A program made the translations under genes and the position numbers. The notes below the pieces were generated by a model. The model did not search any database, was not told where the DNA came from, and worked only from the letters and a program-made list of their open reading frames with translations. 64,000 nt of DNA from Timema cristinae. Taxonomy: Eukaryota > Arthropoda > Insecta > Phasmatodea > Timematidae. The stretch covers positions 59,268,234 through 59,332,233 of the forward strand of contig JBCFYV010000001.1 of the NCBI GenBank assembly GCA_039000515.1. Direction: 5' to 3'. Positions 28,101 to 38,918 of this stretch are shown piece after piece. Positions within the stretch are counted from its first letter, which is position 1. Each line of letters starts with the position of its first letter.

Positions 28101-31100
28101 AAAAACTTTTACCCCCAAAAGGAAATTCCACCCAAATCCACACCAAATTCATCATTGGGACATTTCAATCCAAATTCCACCATATTTCCAAAAAAACCCC
28201 TTTATTTTTCAATAAATCATTAATATTTTCATCATTACTTAAAATTTTAAAAATTTAAAAAAAAAAAAAATAATTAAAAAACCCCTATATTTTTTAAACT
28301 AACCAAACTCTTTCCTTTATTTTACTTTTTTTTAAATTTTTAAAAAAAAAAAATTATTTTACAAAAACAAATAAAACTTATAAAATCCTAATTTTAAAAA
28401 AACCCGCTTTTCTTTCTCCCCCCAAAACTCAAACCCCCCTTTTTATTACTATATAAAATAATAAATCTTTTAAAAATATTTTTGGTTTTTTTTTAATTTA
28501 CAAAAAAAAATTTTTTTTTTTAATATCCCTTCAAAAATTTAACATAAAATAAATTATCTTTACCCCCCTCACAAAAAATTTTCCCCAAAATTCCCCAAAA
28601 AAAAAATTTTTTAAATTTTTAAAAATTTTTTTAATTCAAAAATAAACCCTATCAAATCACCCTTTTATTTTTTTAAAATCCCTTAACCAACTTTCCCTTA
28701 AAAAATCCCCCTTTTCTTTTTAATTTTTTTTAACCTTACAAACAATACCCCAAATCATAAACCCTCTATCCTTTATTACTAATTTAAAAAACCATTTTTT
28801 TTAAAATAATATTAAAGCTTTTAAATATTTAAAATTCATTCTCCGGGGGGGCCATTTTAATTCCTTTTTCTCAATTTAAAATTTTTTTTTAAAATATTAT
28901 ACTCTTATTTGGGTCCTTATAAAAAATTTGGGCTCGGCTTACATTTTTAACATATAAAATCTTTTTAAAATTTAATATCTTTTTATATATTTTTTAAATT
29001 AAAACCCTTTTTTAAATACTTTTCTTATTCAAAAATTTTTTTTTTTAAAATAAAAATTTTTCGCACTTTCTCGTAAATTTTTTACTTAACCCCCCCCTTT
29101 TTCATATATCCCCGAAGGAAATTTTCCAAACCCCCTTGGTTTTTTTTCACTACTATCCTTCGAGCAAAAAAAACAAAAAAAAACCATAATTTTCACCATT
29201 TTTCACAATTTTGCAATTTAATAACCAAACCATAAAAAAGTTTCAACAATAAAAAAAAATACTTTATCCCCAATTTTAAAAATTTTCCCCACTATTCTTA
29301 TTTTTTAAATTTTTTAAAAAATTTATTATTTTTAAAAAAAAATTAAAAAATTTTTTAAAAATTTCCAAAAAAAATCATTTTTTTCAATATCAATTCACCC
29401 ATAAAAAATATTTTATAAAATAATTTTTTTTGTATACTATTATTATTAATTTTGGGGGAAAATTTTTTTTTTTTTTCATTTTTAAAAAATTTTAACTATT
29501 TTTAATCCCTCTCTTTTTAAAAAGTTTTTTAAATAAAACATCAAATAAAACCCCCAAAAAAAATTTAAAAATTTTTTATTTTTAACAGATTTGGGCCAAT
29601 GGGTTTTAAATTTTATATATTTCTTTTATATTTTTTTAAAAACACCCAAAAACATATTTAACATTTTTTTTCAACTTAAAAAATTTTTTTTTTATTAAAT
29701 TTTAAAAAAAATTTTACCAAATACCAAATTTTTTAAAAACATTTTAATTTTTATTTAAAACTACAATTTTAAAAAAAAATTAATTAAAATTATTTTTAAA
29801 ATTTTTTCTTTTAATTTTTTTACAATTAAAAAGAAAAATTTTTTCATAAAACCAACCATCAGGGGGGTTTTTCCCCGCTTCAAAACCCCATTTTTACTCA
29901 CCACACATTTTTCATATTTTTAAAATACAATTTTTTTTTTTATTAAAACTAATATCAAAAACAAAATTAAAAAAATAATCCTAAAAAAATTATTTTTAAC
30001 TTTTTCCTATTTTCCCCGGGGGGTATTTTTCCCCAAAATTTTCAAAGCAAAATTTTATTTCCCCCCATAAAAATAAAATATTAATTTATACTCTTTTTAT
30101 ATTTTCATTTTCACACCCCTTAAAAAAAAAAATTTTATTTATTTCATTTTTTTGGGTTTTTTAAAATTTAAATACAAATTATTGTCAAAAATAATAAATA
30201 TTTTAATTTTTTTAATTTTTTTAAAAAAACCTATAAAAAAAATAAATCAAAATAAAAAAAATCCCCAATTTAAAATTTTAATCAATTTTTTAATTCTACT
30301 TTCCTAAAACTCACTTTTTTTCATTTTTAAATTCCTCCCTTTTTTTCCCCCTAATAATACTACACTTCCCCCCCAAAAAAAAGCCTTTTTTTAAAACATT
30401 TAAAATTTACCAAATTTTTTTTTCCCCCTTAAACATTTTCAATATTTAAATTTTTTTTTCATATAAATAAAAAATAACTTTAAAAATATTTTTTAAAATA
30501 AAAAAAAATTTTTACTAAAAGCAATACGTTTTCATTCAAAACAATTATATAAAAAAGAAAAAGTTTATCAAAATTTTTTAATTTTTACCAATTAAAACCC
30601 CCAAAATCAAAAAAATTTTAAAATAAAAAATAAAAATTCCTTTTTAAAAAATTTTTTTTATTAAAAACCTTTTCCTATAAATTAACTAATATTTTTAAAA
30701 AAAAACTACTATTTTTTTAAACTCACAATTTCCCCCAAAATTAAGGGTTTTCCCATTAAAAAAACAAAAATTTAAAATTCATCAAAACTATTCACATATC
30801 TAAATTTCCCCCCAACTTTAAAACCCCAAACCCCCAAAAAACCCCAAAAATTTTAAAAAATTTTTAAACCCCAATTTATTATTTTTAAAAAAAAACCCCC
30901 CCAAAATTTACCAAAAAAGCCTTTTTCAACCCACTCAGATATAAAAATAAAAATCCCTAATTTAATTTTCAAGGGGGAATCCCCTTTTACACTAATATAC
31001 ACTTTTGCACTTAATTAAATTAATATTTAATTAACATAAAACCCAAAAAACTCCCACCTCCTATTTTTTCATCATTTTACCTAACTTTTTTACCAAAACC

Positions 31101-31200
31101 TTTTCATATCATAAATTATAAATAACATACTTATTTTTTTCAATTTCCCCTTTTAATAAAAATTTTTATTTTCTTTTATATTTTCTTTTAAAATTTTAAA
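22150..31200. other. Smeared region strongly depleted of G on the + strand
   Basis: The homopolymer-smeared texture continues, but G almost disappears from the + strand while C stays common. The 60-base stretches beginning at 26,281 and 26,461 contain no G at all, and I count about 15 G in the 480 bases from 26,161. G returns abruptly near 31,200. No gene is supportable. The skew is discussed as a finding. Confidence 0.65.
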
Positions 31201-33300
31201 AAATTGTAACTGTTTTTTTAAAATAAAATTTTTTTTAAAAATTTTTTTAAATGGAAAAATTTTTTAAAAATTGTTTATTAAATTTTTTTTCCTTTTTTTT
31301 TTAAAAAAACTTTTAAAAAAAGGTTCCACCCCAAAAAATTTTTAAAAATTTGGGGTCATAAAAATTTTTTGAACCACTTAATTTTTCAAATTTTTGATAA
31401 ACCCAAAAAACTTTAAAAGTTTTTTTCAACAAATTTTACTTTAAAAATTTTTTAAAAACATTTTAAAAGGGGTTGTGAAAATTTTCAAAAAAAATTTAAA
31501 ACATTTTTGCCCTTTCCCCAAAATTTTAAATTTTTGATGGGTATTAAGTTTTCCCCCCCCCTTTTTTATTAATTTTTTTTGTGTTATTAAATTTTCTGAA
31601 AATTTTTTAAAAAAAACCAATTTAAATCTTTTATTTATTAACCATTTTTTAAAATTTATAAATTAGTTTAAAAAACTTGGGGGGGTTTATTAGGGAGGCA
31701 AAAATTTTGGGGGGGGTCCCCAATTTTCCCCTTTTTGTAACAACCTAAAATTTAATTCAAACCCTAGGGATTTTTCATTTATTTTGGATATATGTTAGTG
31801 GGAAAAAAAAGTTTTTATTTGTTTTAAAAAATTGGGGGGGGGGGGGGGGGGTTTTGGGGGTAAAAAAATTTAAAAAAAAAATTTTTTGGATTAACCGGTT
31901 AAGAGGGTGGATTTTTAAATTTAAAAAAAATGTTTTTTAATTTTTTTTTCTTTTTAAAGAAAAAATTAAAAATTTTTTTTAAAAAATTTTTAATTTCCAA
32001 GGGGGGAATCCTTTGAAAATTTTAATTGTTTTAAAAATTTTTTTTAAAAAATTTACCAAAAAAAATAAAAAAAAATTTTAAAAAATTTTTTTTATAATAT
32101 TTTTTAAATAATTTTTTTTTTTTACATTGAAAAAATAAAACCCGTTGGGAAAAAATTTTTAAATTTTTTTTTTCTTTTTAAAGTTTTTTTTAATGTTTAA
32201 TTTTTTTTTGGGAAATTACCCCTATTCAAACTAAATTTTAAATTTGGTTTAAATGCCAAATTTTTGAATAAATTTTAGTAAAATTTTGGGATATTTTTTG
32301 GAGTATACAAAAACCCAAATTTGGCACTGTAATTCAAATTTTTTTGGCCCCAAAAGCTTGATTTAGCCCTTTTTTACCCGGGGCTATTTTTTTTTCAAAA
32401 ATTGCCAAAAAATTGGCATTTTTAAAAATTTGGGGATAATTTTTTTTCAATTGAATTTTTTTTAATTTTTTTTTTAAAAATTTTTTTTTTTGTTTTAAAA
32501 AACATTCCGAACAAATTTTTTAATGCACAAAATTTTATTTCTTCCCCCTTAACAAACCCCTTTTAATGGGAATTCCCCCTTTTTGAACTTTTTAAATTTT
32601 TTTTGGGTTTTAAAATTAAAAATTTAAAAATGAAAAGGGAAAATTACCCCGGGTTTTTTTTCCCTAATATTAATTTTTTTTATTTTAATTTAAACATGAA
32701 ATAACGTTTTTTAATTAAAATGGGGGGTTTTTTTTTCACTTTTTAAACTAAACCCTTTTTTTAAAAATTTTAAGTTTTTTTTCCCCTTAAAAAACCTTTA
32801 ACTGAACTTTATTTTAAATTTTTCTTTCAAAATTTTAAAAGTTTAAAAATTTGATAAGTTTTAAAAGACCCAAAAAAAACCCCAAGGAAAAAAATTTTTG
32901 GGGTTTTTTTTTTTTTTTTTTTTTGGGGGAAAAATTTTTTTTTCCCCTGTGTATTTTTTTTTTAAAAAAATAAATCCGAATTTTTTTTTTTTTTGAAATT
33001 TTTTTAAGGGGAAAAATATGCCCGATAATTTTATCCAAAAAAAAAATTTTAAAGTTCCCTTAATAAATGGTAGAAAATTTCCTTAAAAAACCTTTAATTT
33101 TGTAATAAAGTTTTTTAAAAAATCGAATTTTTTAAAATTAAAAGGAAAAAAGAAAAATAGGGAAATTTAAATTGAATTCATCCCCCGGAAGATGGATTTT
33201 TACCCGAGAAGTCAAAAACAATTTAAGAGGGTAAACAGATTTCTTAAGTATAAGGATTTGGGAAATTTAAAGGGGGGAAAAGTTAAAGGTAATTCTAAAA
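31200..33300. other. Smeared region with long G runs, ending at a sharp boundary
   Basis: G is frequent again and C is relatively scarce, including G18 at 31,834-31,851. Between about 33,170 and 33,300 the texture returns to normal non-repetitive DNA just before an (AT)n microsatellite. No gene is supportable. Confidence 0.6.
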
Positions 33301-33365
33301 TCCCAGAAACAAATATACTTGTAAGTTAATAAAGGGGGAAAAATTAAAGGGGAACACAGAATTAG

Positions 33366-33367
<2 letters not shown>

Positions 33368-33409
<42 letters not shown>
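33368..33409. repeat. (AT)n microsatellite
   Basis: An uninterrupted AT dinucleotide run of about 42 bases lies at the junction between smeared and normal-texture sequence. Such runs commonly break assemblies, so the location may mark a join. Confidence 0.9.
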
Positions 33410-33410
<1 letters not shown>

Positions 33411-34860
33411 CTAAACGTATGGTTGAACATAACGGTAAAAATGTTTTTTTATAATGATTCAGACACGCCACTGATGAAAATATTTTATTCAGTTCAATAT
33501 TTCAAAATACGATAAAATAATCATAAAATCATTTATTGTATGTAAAAAAATGACAACAATATTCTCTTTTCCAAGTAAATACGATGCCTGTATTAAAAGA
33601 TATTGATTGTGCACTATATTATCACAAAATCAGTAACGTTTCAAAATGAAAAATAAGTACTTTTAATTATGTTTAAAATATTGTTTCGAGTTGTAAAAAA
33701 AATAATTTATTTAAAAAAATTATATAGTATGAGAAAACTTAAGTTTACGTTATTTTAAATGTAATATATAACAGGTAATTAAAGATTTTTACATTATAAC
33801 AAAACAGTGATCTTTTACAAGTGTTGGCTACCCAAAACCTAAACATATGATTTTCGAACTGTCATCCAGGTAAAAACCTATCGTGAATGGAATAAATGTG
33901 ACATTCTTTCCACGTGCAATGTTTACTGTGTCGAGTAGTTAGTATGTATGTGTACAACAAGTTGCTTGTCACTAGGTTGACACATGCATGTTTCGGCTTG
34001 GTCACAACTAGGGGTGTGCGAGCACCTCTTTGAGTTAAAGTAGCTGCTTGAACTTGACTCGAAAGATTTTTATAAAACTCTAAAAAAATTTAATGCTCTG
34101 AATATATTTTTCTGGAAAATTCCTAGTTTGATTAATTTTAAGATATAATTTTATAGCAAATAGAGTATTTCAACGTTTGCCTTTGTCTAATTAATAAAAA
34201 TGTACAATTTTACTAAATCTATTTAAAAATTCCAATTTATGTGATTATAACTTTTTTTACAAAAAATATATAAAAAAATATTTGTATTGTTTAGGGTTCA
34301 TGCATATATCTATTTGAGAAATTAAACTTGAAATTTTCTTGTACAAATAATACTTTATACTACCAAAAAATAACCATATTTTACTAAAATTCTACTTAAG
34401 GAGAAACTACCTACTCACAAAACTCTAGTCACAACAGTATCTGTTGGTTGCACTTGACACGCTCTCGCCTTTTGAACATGTAGCTCCTGACCGGTCAGTT
34501 CCGTTTGCCTATAATATGCAACTTGTTATACATGTGCATACTTAGAACTGCATACTTTAGGCATTGTTGCATCTAGTTTGAACTTATATTTAGTAGTACA
34601 AGATGACATTTCCAGACAGTTTGTTTACCAGGTTTTCTGTTTCTTTTTGCCTACAGAAGCTGTGATTTAAGTTTGTGTTGAGAGTTTAGAAACACCCTGT
34701 ATAGTACAAGAGATGAGCCTTTGTACTTACGATTCAATGATCTAAAAAAAATGGATTTGAAATTTGAGAAATAAGATTTTTTTTTAAAGTTTTGTGTTTT
34801 TTATAACTTTTTATAATTCTTTTTGTGGCTTAGCTCAACACAGTTATAGGAATTACCTGG

Positions 34861-35030
34861 CGGATCCAAGCAAGGAAAAGAGGGAAAACCTGTAAAAAGA
34901 CAGAAAAATTTTTAAAAACAGGAAAATATTGGGATATTGAATTAAAAACACATGGAATTTAAATACTCTTCTTTTATAAAAACTACTAATTTTGCACCTA
35001 AATACATAAAACAAGTTAAAGATTGTTTGT
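34861..35030. repeat. Dispersed GGAAAA-rich repeat, copy 1
   Basis: It begins with alternating GGAAAA and AACCTG-like words and continues through an AATTTTGCACC-AAATAC-TAAA-CAAGTTAA segment. It matches in order a second copy at about 44,600-44,740 (AATTTTGCAACCAAACAC-TTAAACAAAAGTTAA). A shorter relative lies at 35,205-35,280. The shared word order in separate introns points to an interspersed repeat rather than chance AT-richness. Confidence 0.45.
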
Positions 35031-35204
35031 TGCCTGTTAACAAAATGCAATGCCCTGATATGTCATTCTGCTAACATAAGATGGTTGCACAGATTGTTCT
35101 TATGCGCCAATCAATATCGGAAACATTCAGTTCTTAGAAGTAGAATATGTACAATTGTTGATGTTGAGTAGCTCCATGCAGTAAAAAAAAATTCAACTCC
35201 AGCA

Positions 35205-35280
35205 AAAACTGGAAAAGTAATAATGGAGTCAATAAAAATGGGAAAAGTTGGGGAATTTATAAAGGAAAATTCTATGGGTA
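35205..35280. repeat. Dispersed GGAAAA-rich repeat, short copy
   Basis: It carries the words CTGGAAAAGT, ATGGGAAAAGTTGGGGAATTTAT and GGAAAATTC in close succession. It resembles the segment at about 44,860-44,935 (GGAAAAG-GTCAGGAAAATTG-CTGGAAAAGTCAGGGAATTTTG). It is probably a fragment of the same dispersed family. Confidence 0.4.
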
Positions 35281-35347
35281 TAAAATATTCATTCTTTAAA
35301 ATTTAATTCACACAGTACTTTAGTTTTGGGTTTATATATATGTGCAG

Positions 35348-35556
35348 GGGGCCCAGCGCTGTCGCTACAGGTAACCGTACCCACCAAGGAGCCTCCTGAG
35401 CCCCGCAAGAGGTTTGTCTCTGTCTGGGAGGAATCCGACAGTGGTACAGAAGAAGACCCAGAAATGTCCCACGAGTTTGAGCGCAGTGTGGAAGTGTTTT
35501 TGCGACAGGCTAGGGAAAAGCAGGAGGCCCAGACAATCCAAGGCACAACACCCATT
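35348..35556 (+). CDS. Exon of a probable ZFC3H1-like gene: acidic segment
   Basis: The exon follows an acceptor (TATATATGTGCAG) and ends at a strong donor (CCCATT|GTGAGT). Its 209 bases are open in one frame and read PPEPRKRFVSVWEESDSGTE, then an acidic, helix-prone stretch (EDPEMSHEFERSVEVFLRQA, continuing REKQEAQ). Its GC content and codon use are clearly higher than the surrounding DNA, which supports real coding. The next exon continues in phase 0. I place it in the ZFC3H1-like gene because it is the first of a same-strand exon series leading to the zf-C3H1 finger at 49.3 kb. The exon on its own does not identify the family. The start codon lies upstream and is not visible. Confidence 0.65.
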
Positions 35557-35734
35557 GTGAGTGAACACTGATACAATTAGTAATATTAATTCAAAATATA
35601 AAATAAGTGTTAATTTACAAATTTGATATTTTCATCTATCTACTTCAATAGTCAATTTATTTTCCTTCATTGTATTTTCTAATTTATTGTGTGTGCCAGC
35701 ATCTTAAACTAATATAGTTACATTTTATGTTCAG

Positions 35735-36306
35735 TCGATCCGAAGCATGCCACTATCTCAGCAGCAGGAGTATCGGCGCTTGAGAGACCAGATAGCTAAG
35801 TTAGAAGAGAGTAACCATCAACAGAGACTGCGTCTCGCATCCAAGAACATGAAAGCTCAGTTGACACTCTCTCCCAGCAAGAAAGAGGGCTCCTCTGTGC
35901 CTTTGCATAATTACACACAATCTTAAACAGATCAACCTTCCTAATGATAGGACTAGAACCAGGTTCGATATAATTGATGATCTTCACTGCCCGCCACTAG
36001 ACCCAAATGTAGGCAGGACCCACTTTATCAAAACCTGGTAGAACTTATACTTATTTTAATGCCAGGGGACGAGGCACTCGCACAATTTCTAAACCTTATT
36101 TTACCAACAAGTTTACTGGCAGAAGAGTAAGTGCTTCCAAAGGATTAGTAGTGACCATTGCTGGGGCTCCACCCAATGCCGGTAGGTCAACAAGCAGTTT
36201 ACTTGTGCAGGAAGTCTCATCTTCACTCGATCTCTCAGACGTGAGTGATGTAGCAGAGAAAAATGGGACATGCAACGAGTCCTGGAGTGTAACCAATACA
36301 AACAAG
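35735..36306 (+). CDS. Exon of a probable ZFC3H1-like gene: coiled coil plus Ser/Arg-rich segment
   Basis: The exon begins after TTATGTTCAG and ends at AACAAG|GTAGGT. It reads SIRSMPLSQQQEYRRLRDQI followed by AKLEESNHQQRLRLA, a classic short coiled coil, in phase 0 with the preceding exon. The frame then meets TAA at 35,924. A second frame carries on at once (LKQINLPNDRTRTRFDIIDD) to about 36,018, and a third frame continues from about 36,022 to the donor (GRGTRTISKPYFTNKF ... GAPPNAGRSTSS). Each hand-over is at or within a few bases of where the previous frame fails, so two single-base indels best explain the pattern. The low-complexity basic/Ser-rich tail fits a disordered nuclear protein. 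Indels in the assembly and true decay are both possible. Confidence 0.6.
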
Positions 36307-37564
36307 GTAGGTACATTGCAATCTTTTTAAATTAGGTAAAACTCATTTAATTAGGCTTTTGTGACTAATCTATAATACACATTTAGACCAATGTTATTTT
36401 TAGAAGTTTAATACAAGCAAGTATGAATATGTTATAAGTAACTTATAGTGTATTTGAATACATATGTTACATAAAATGTGAAATTTGTAGTGTTTGGGAT
36501 AAAATTTAAATCAACATTGCAGTGATGGATAAATGTATATTACTGATTGTATTAAAAAAATGGGAAAAAATTATGCATAAACACAATCTCATTAGTAGAG
36601 CCCTGTAAAAATGGTGAGACGCGTTTAAAACGAAAAGTGCCATACAAAGATGGAATCAATTACTTTGCCCTTTTGAATAGTTTTTAGATATCATTTACAA
36701 TGTTTTTGAAACGAAATAAAAGAAACTGTCTTGTTACATGAAATCCTTCAAAAAATGAAATAGCACCGCTTTTACAGTTTTAAAAACAACAACACAACAT
36801 GAAATTAAGAAACAAATTAAGCAAAATTTTGACCATTTGTAATTTTGATTAGTATTTTGCTGTAGTATAAGCTAATTTTAGGCCACAAAATTGTGAAATA
36901 TGCAGACAAACATGACAAAGAATTTTAAAGCAAATATATAAGGCTTCAATAATAAAATTTTAAATTTTAAATACATTGTTTCAATATGTAAAAATACTTA
37001 AAACCCCTCATATAACATTATATTTAAATAAACATTAAAATACACCGAAAAGTGAGATTTAAAAAATGAAATTTAACTAAAAATAAAAACTTTTTTTAGG
37101 ACTCTAATCTTTTAAGGGCTAGTCTGATGTAGATCACAGATCTAATCAAATGATCAGGGGACGTCAGATAACCCAATCCACTGATTGCTTATGCCAATCT
37201 TTGGTCTGCATTTTATTGGCAAAGTACTGGAGACCTTTTACTATGGCAGTGAAAAAAACATCTTTGTAATTTTGCTGAAACAAAGGTTAGGGCAAGCGAG
37301 GGGGGGGAAAGGGGGCTTTCTCTTAGTGGAAAAACTAAGTTGAAAAGGACAGGCAGTTGTGAGTACCTGGAGGTTGAAATAAACACTAAACGCTGCAATG
37401 CAATCAGTTTTAATATTGAGGATATAATAAACTAGTGGGGCGTGTAATTGATAGGCGCAATTTGATTTAGTGTGAAGACTGTTCCCTGTTGTTTTTATAT
37501 ATGTTTAGATTTTGCATGCTATGGAACTGATATATTTGTAATTTTACTAATGTTTTATTTCCAG
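36307..37564 (+). other. Intron of the ZFC3H1-like gene
   Basis: The stretch runs from GTAGGT to a TTATTTCCAG acceptor. It is AT-rich with no open coding segment. A purine-rich G8/G5 stretch occurs near 37,300. Nothing else is supportable. Confidence 0.5.
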
Positions 37565-38304
37565 GAGAGGTCTTGAAGTTGTCACGAGGGGCACTCATCA
37601 TCAGAGGATTTGTGTCTCCAGTATCAATAAGAATAAAGAAGCAGAAAAGGGAAAAAAAATAGTGATGAAATGGATGTTGATTCTATTTTAGCTACAAATG
37701 TTGTAAAATCAAGCAAGCTCGCCACTTGAAAAGATGGTTTAGCAAAAGTGAAATTAATGAAAGAACTATCAGGGACAAAAATTGAAAACCCTTCAAAAAA
37801 AATACGAATTTATTGTTGATTCTAAATTGATTTCAAAAAAAAATTTTGAAAACTTCAAGTGATAAAATTGTAGCTAAAGCAATTTTAGATATAAATTGGA
37901 AAACAATATTGAAAGAACTTCCAGTCCTAATCATTTGAAATGAACGTTGTTGACTAAATTTACATGACATAACTGATAACGAAACTATTTTGTGATAAAT
38001 TTTGATAAAGTGAGTGAAATCACAAATATTCTTGATTGTAGTTCGAATATGAAATTAAATAAAAAAGGTGTAGAAACTAGCAGTGAAAATGGATTAAAAT
38101 TTGATACAAACCAAAGTAAAAGTACTAAAAATCATTCTAGTTTTAAATTAGAATCGGGAAGTAAAAACACTGCATGGATTCTGATTTGGGAATAAATGAT
38201 GAAACTTTGAGTGAAAGAAATAAAAAGGAATTTTTAAAGAAGAACATCTTTGAGGATCTACAGACCCAACTTACAGATGGGGAGCAAAAACTTCTCAAGC
38301 AGAG
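37565..38304 (+). CDS. Large charged exon of a probable ZFC3H1-like gene
   Basis: The exon lies between TTTCCAG and a strong donor (AAGCAGAG|GTAAGG). The 3' part is the clearest: MDSDLGINDETLSERN, then KKEFLKKNIFEDLQTQLTDG, then EQKLLKQR, a charged helix that runs into the next exon through a split Arg codon. Further 5' there are Ser/Asn/Lys-rich open segments in changing frames (NSDEMDVDSILATNVVKSSK; DKVSEITNILDCSSNMKLNK; KGVETSSENGLKFD). Several frame changes and at least one in-frame TGA separate them, more than in the other exons. The composition suits a long disordered linker between coiled coils. Sequence error and relaxed or decayed coding cannot be separated by eye. Confidence 0.5.
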
Positions 38305-38609
38305 GTAAGGGAAAGGGTTTAGTCAGTCATTGGTTTAATAGATGTGGAGCATAAAATCCTCACTCACGATAAATGAGTATTACTTATTCTCTAAGTTTTT
38401 ATTTTAATCTATAACATATATACTCAAAATGAAATATGATGAGCTAAGAAGGATGTTGGTACATCAGCAAAACTTCCTCACCTCTTAAGTATCCTTGATT
38501 TGGGATTCTTAGTGATATATTTATTTGAAAGAAGGGAGTTTACTGTAATGAGTCACTTATTTTCACAACCCCATGTTGAGTCTGCGTGTTGTTTACATGT
38601 GTTGTTTAG

Positions 38610-38918
38610 GTACGCTGTGCTAAATGACATGACTGTGACCTTGGATCTCCTGAACCAACTAGATCGGAGCGCTCTAATAAGGATATCCTCTCGGAAGAAG
38701 TGAAACAGTTGCGTGCTCAGCTTTTGAGTGCAGAGGGTCGTCTGGCACAGCAGAGGAAAGTTTTACAGACTGTACGCACACAGACATCAGAATAATACAA
38801 TCGTGTTTTTTGAAGGCAAGACTGCGTCTTAGGCTTGTCCAGAAACGGTGCCTAATGCTAGGAATCTCCCTTCGAGGAAAGCAATACAAGTGGGGGAATG
38901 TACTAGATAAGCTGTATT
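38610..38918 (+). CDS. Coiled-coil exon of a probable ZFC3H1-like gene (3' end uncertain)
   Basis: An acceptor (GTTGTTTAG) is followed by G that completes the split Arg codon, then YAVLNDMTVTLDLLNQLDRS. The frame ends in TGA at about 38,701. An overlapping frame reads DILSEEVKQLRAQLLSAEGR, then LAQQRKVLQTVRTQTSE, to TAA at about 38,793. A third frame from about 38,817 reads ARLRLRLVQKRCLMLGISLR. The heptad-like Leu/Gln/Arg pattern throughout is that of a coiled coil. Two single-base indels would be needed to join the frames. No clear donor was found, so the end given is the TGA of the last frame (about 38,918). Confidence 0.5.

Larger units (their letters stand above)
33410..35347. other. Non-coding sequence upstream of the first recognised exon
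   Basis: This is intronic or intergenic DNA of normal texture. It holds a short motif starting GGGGTGTGCGA near 34,011, also seen near 50,133, and two copies of a GGAAAA-rich dispersed repeat at about 34,861-35,030 and 35,205-35,280. ORFs here lack any coding character. The preceding exons of the gene that starts at 35,348 are either absent or hidden in the smeared region to the left. Confidence 0.5.

Noticed and set aside
35289..35576. Minus-strand ORFs opposite the 35.35 kb exon
   Set aside because: They are shadows of the + strand exon, which has correct splice sites at both ends and protein-like composition.
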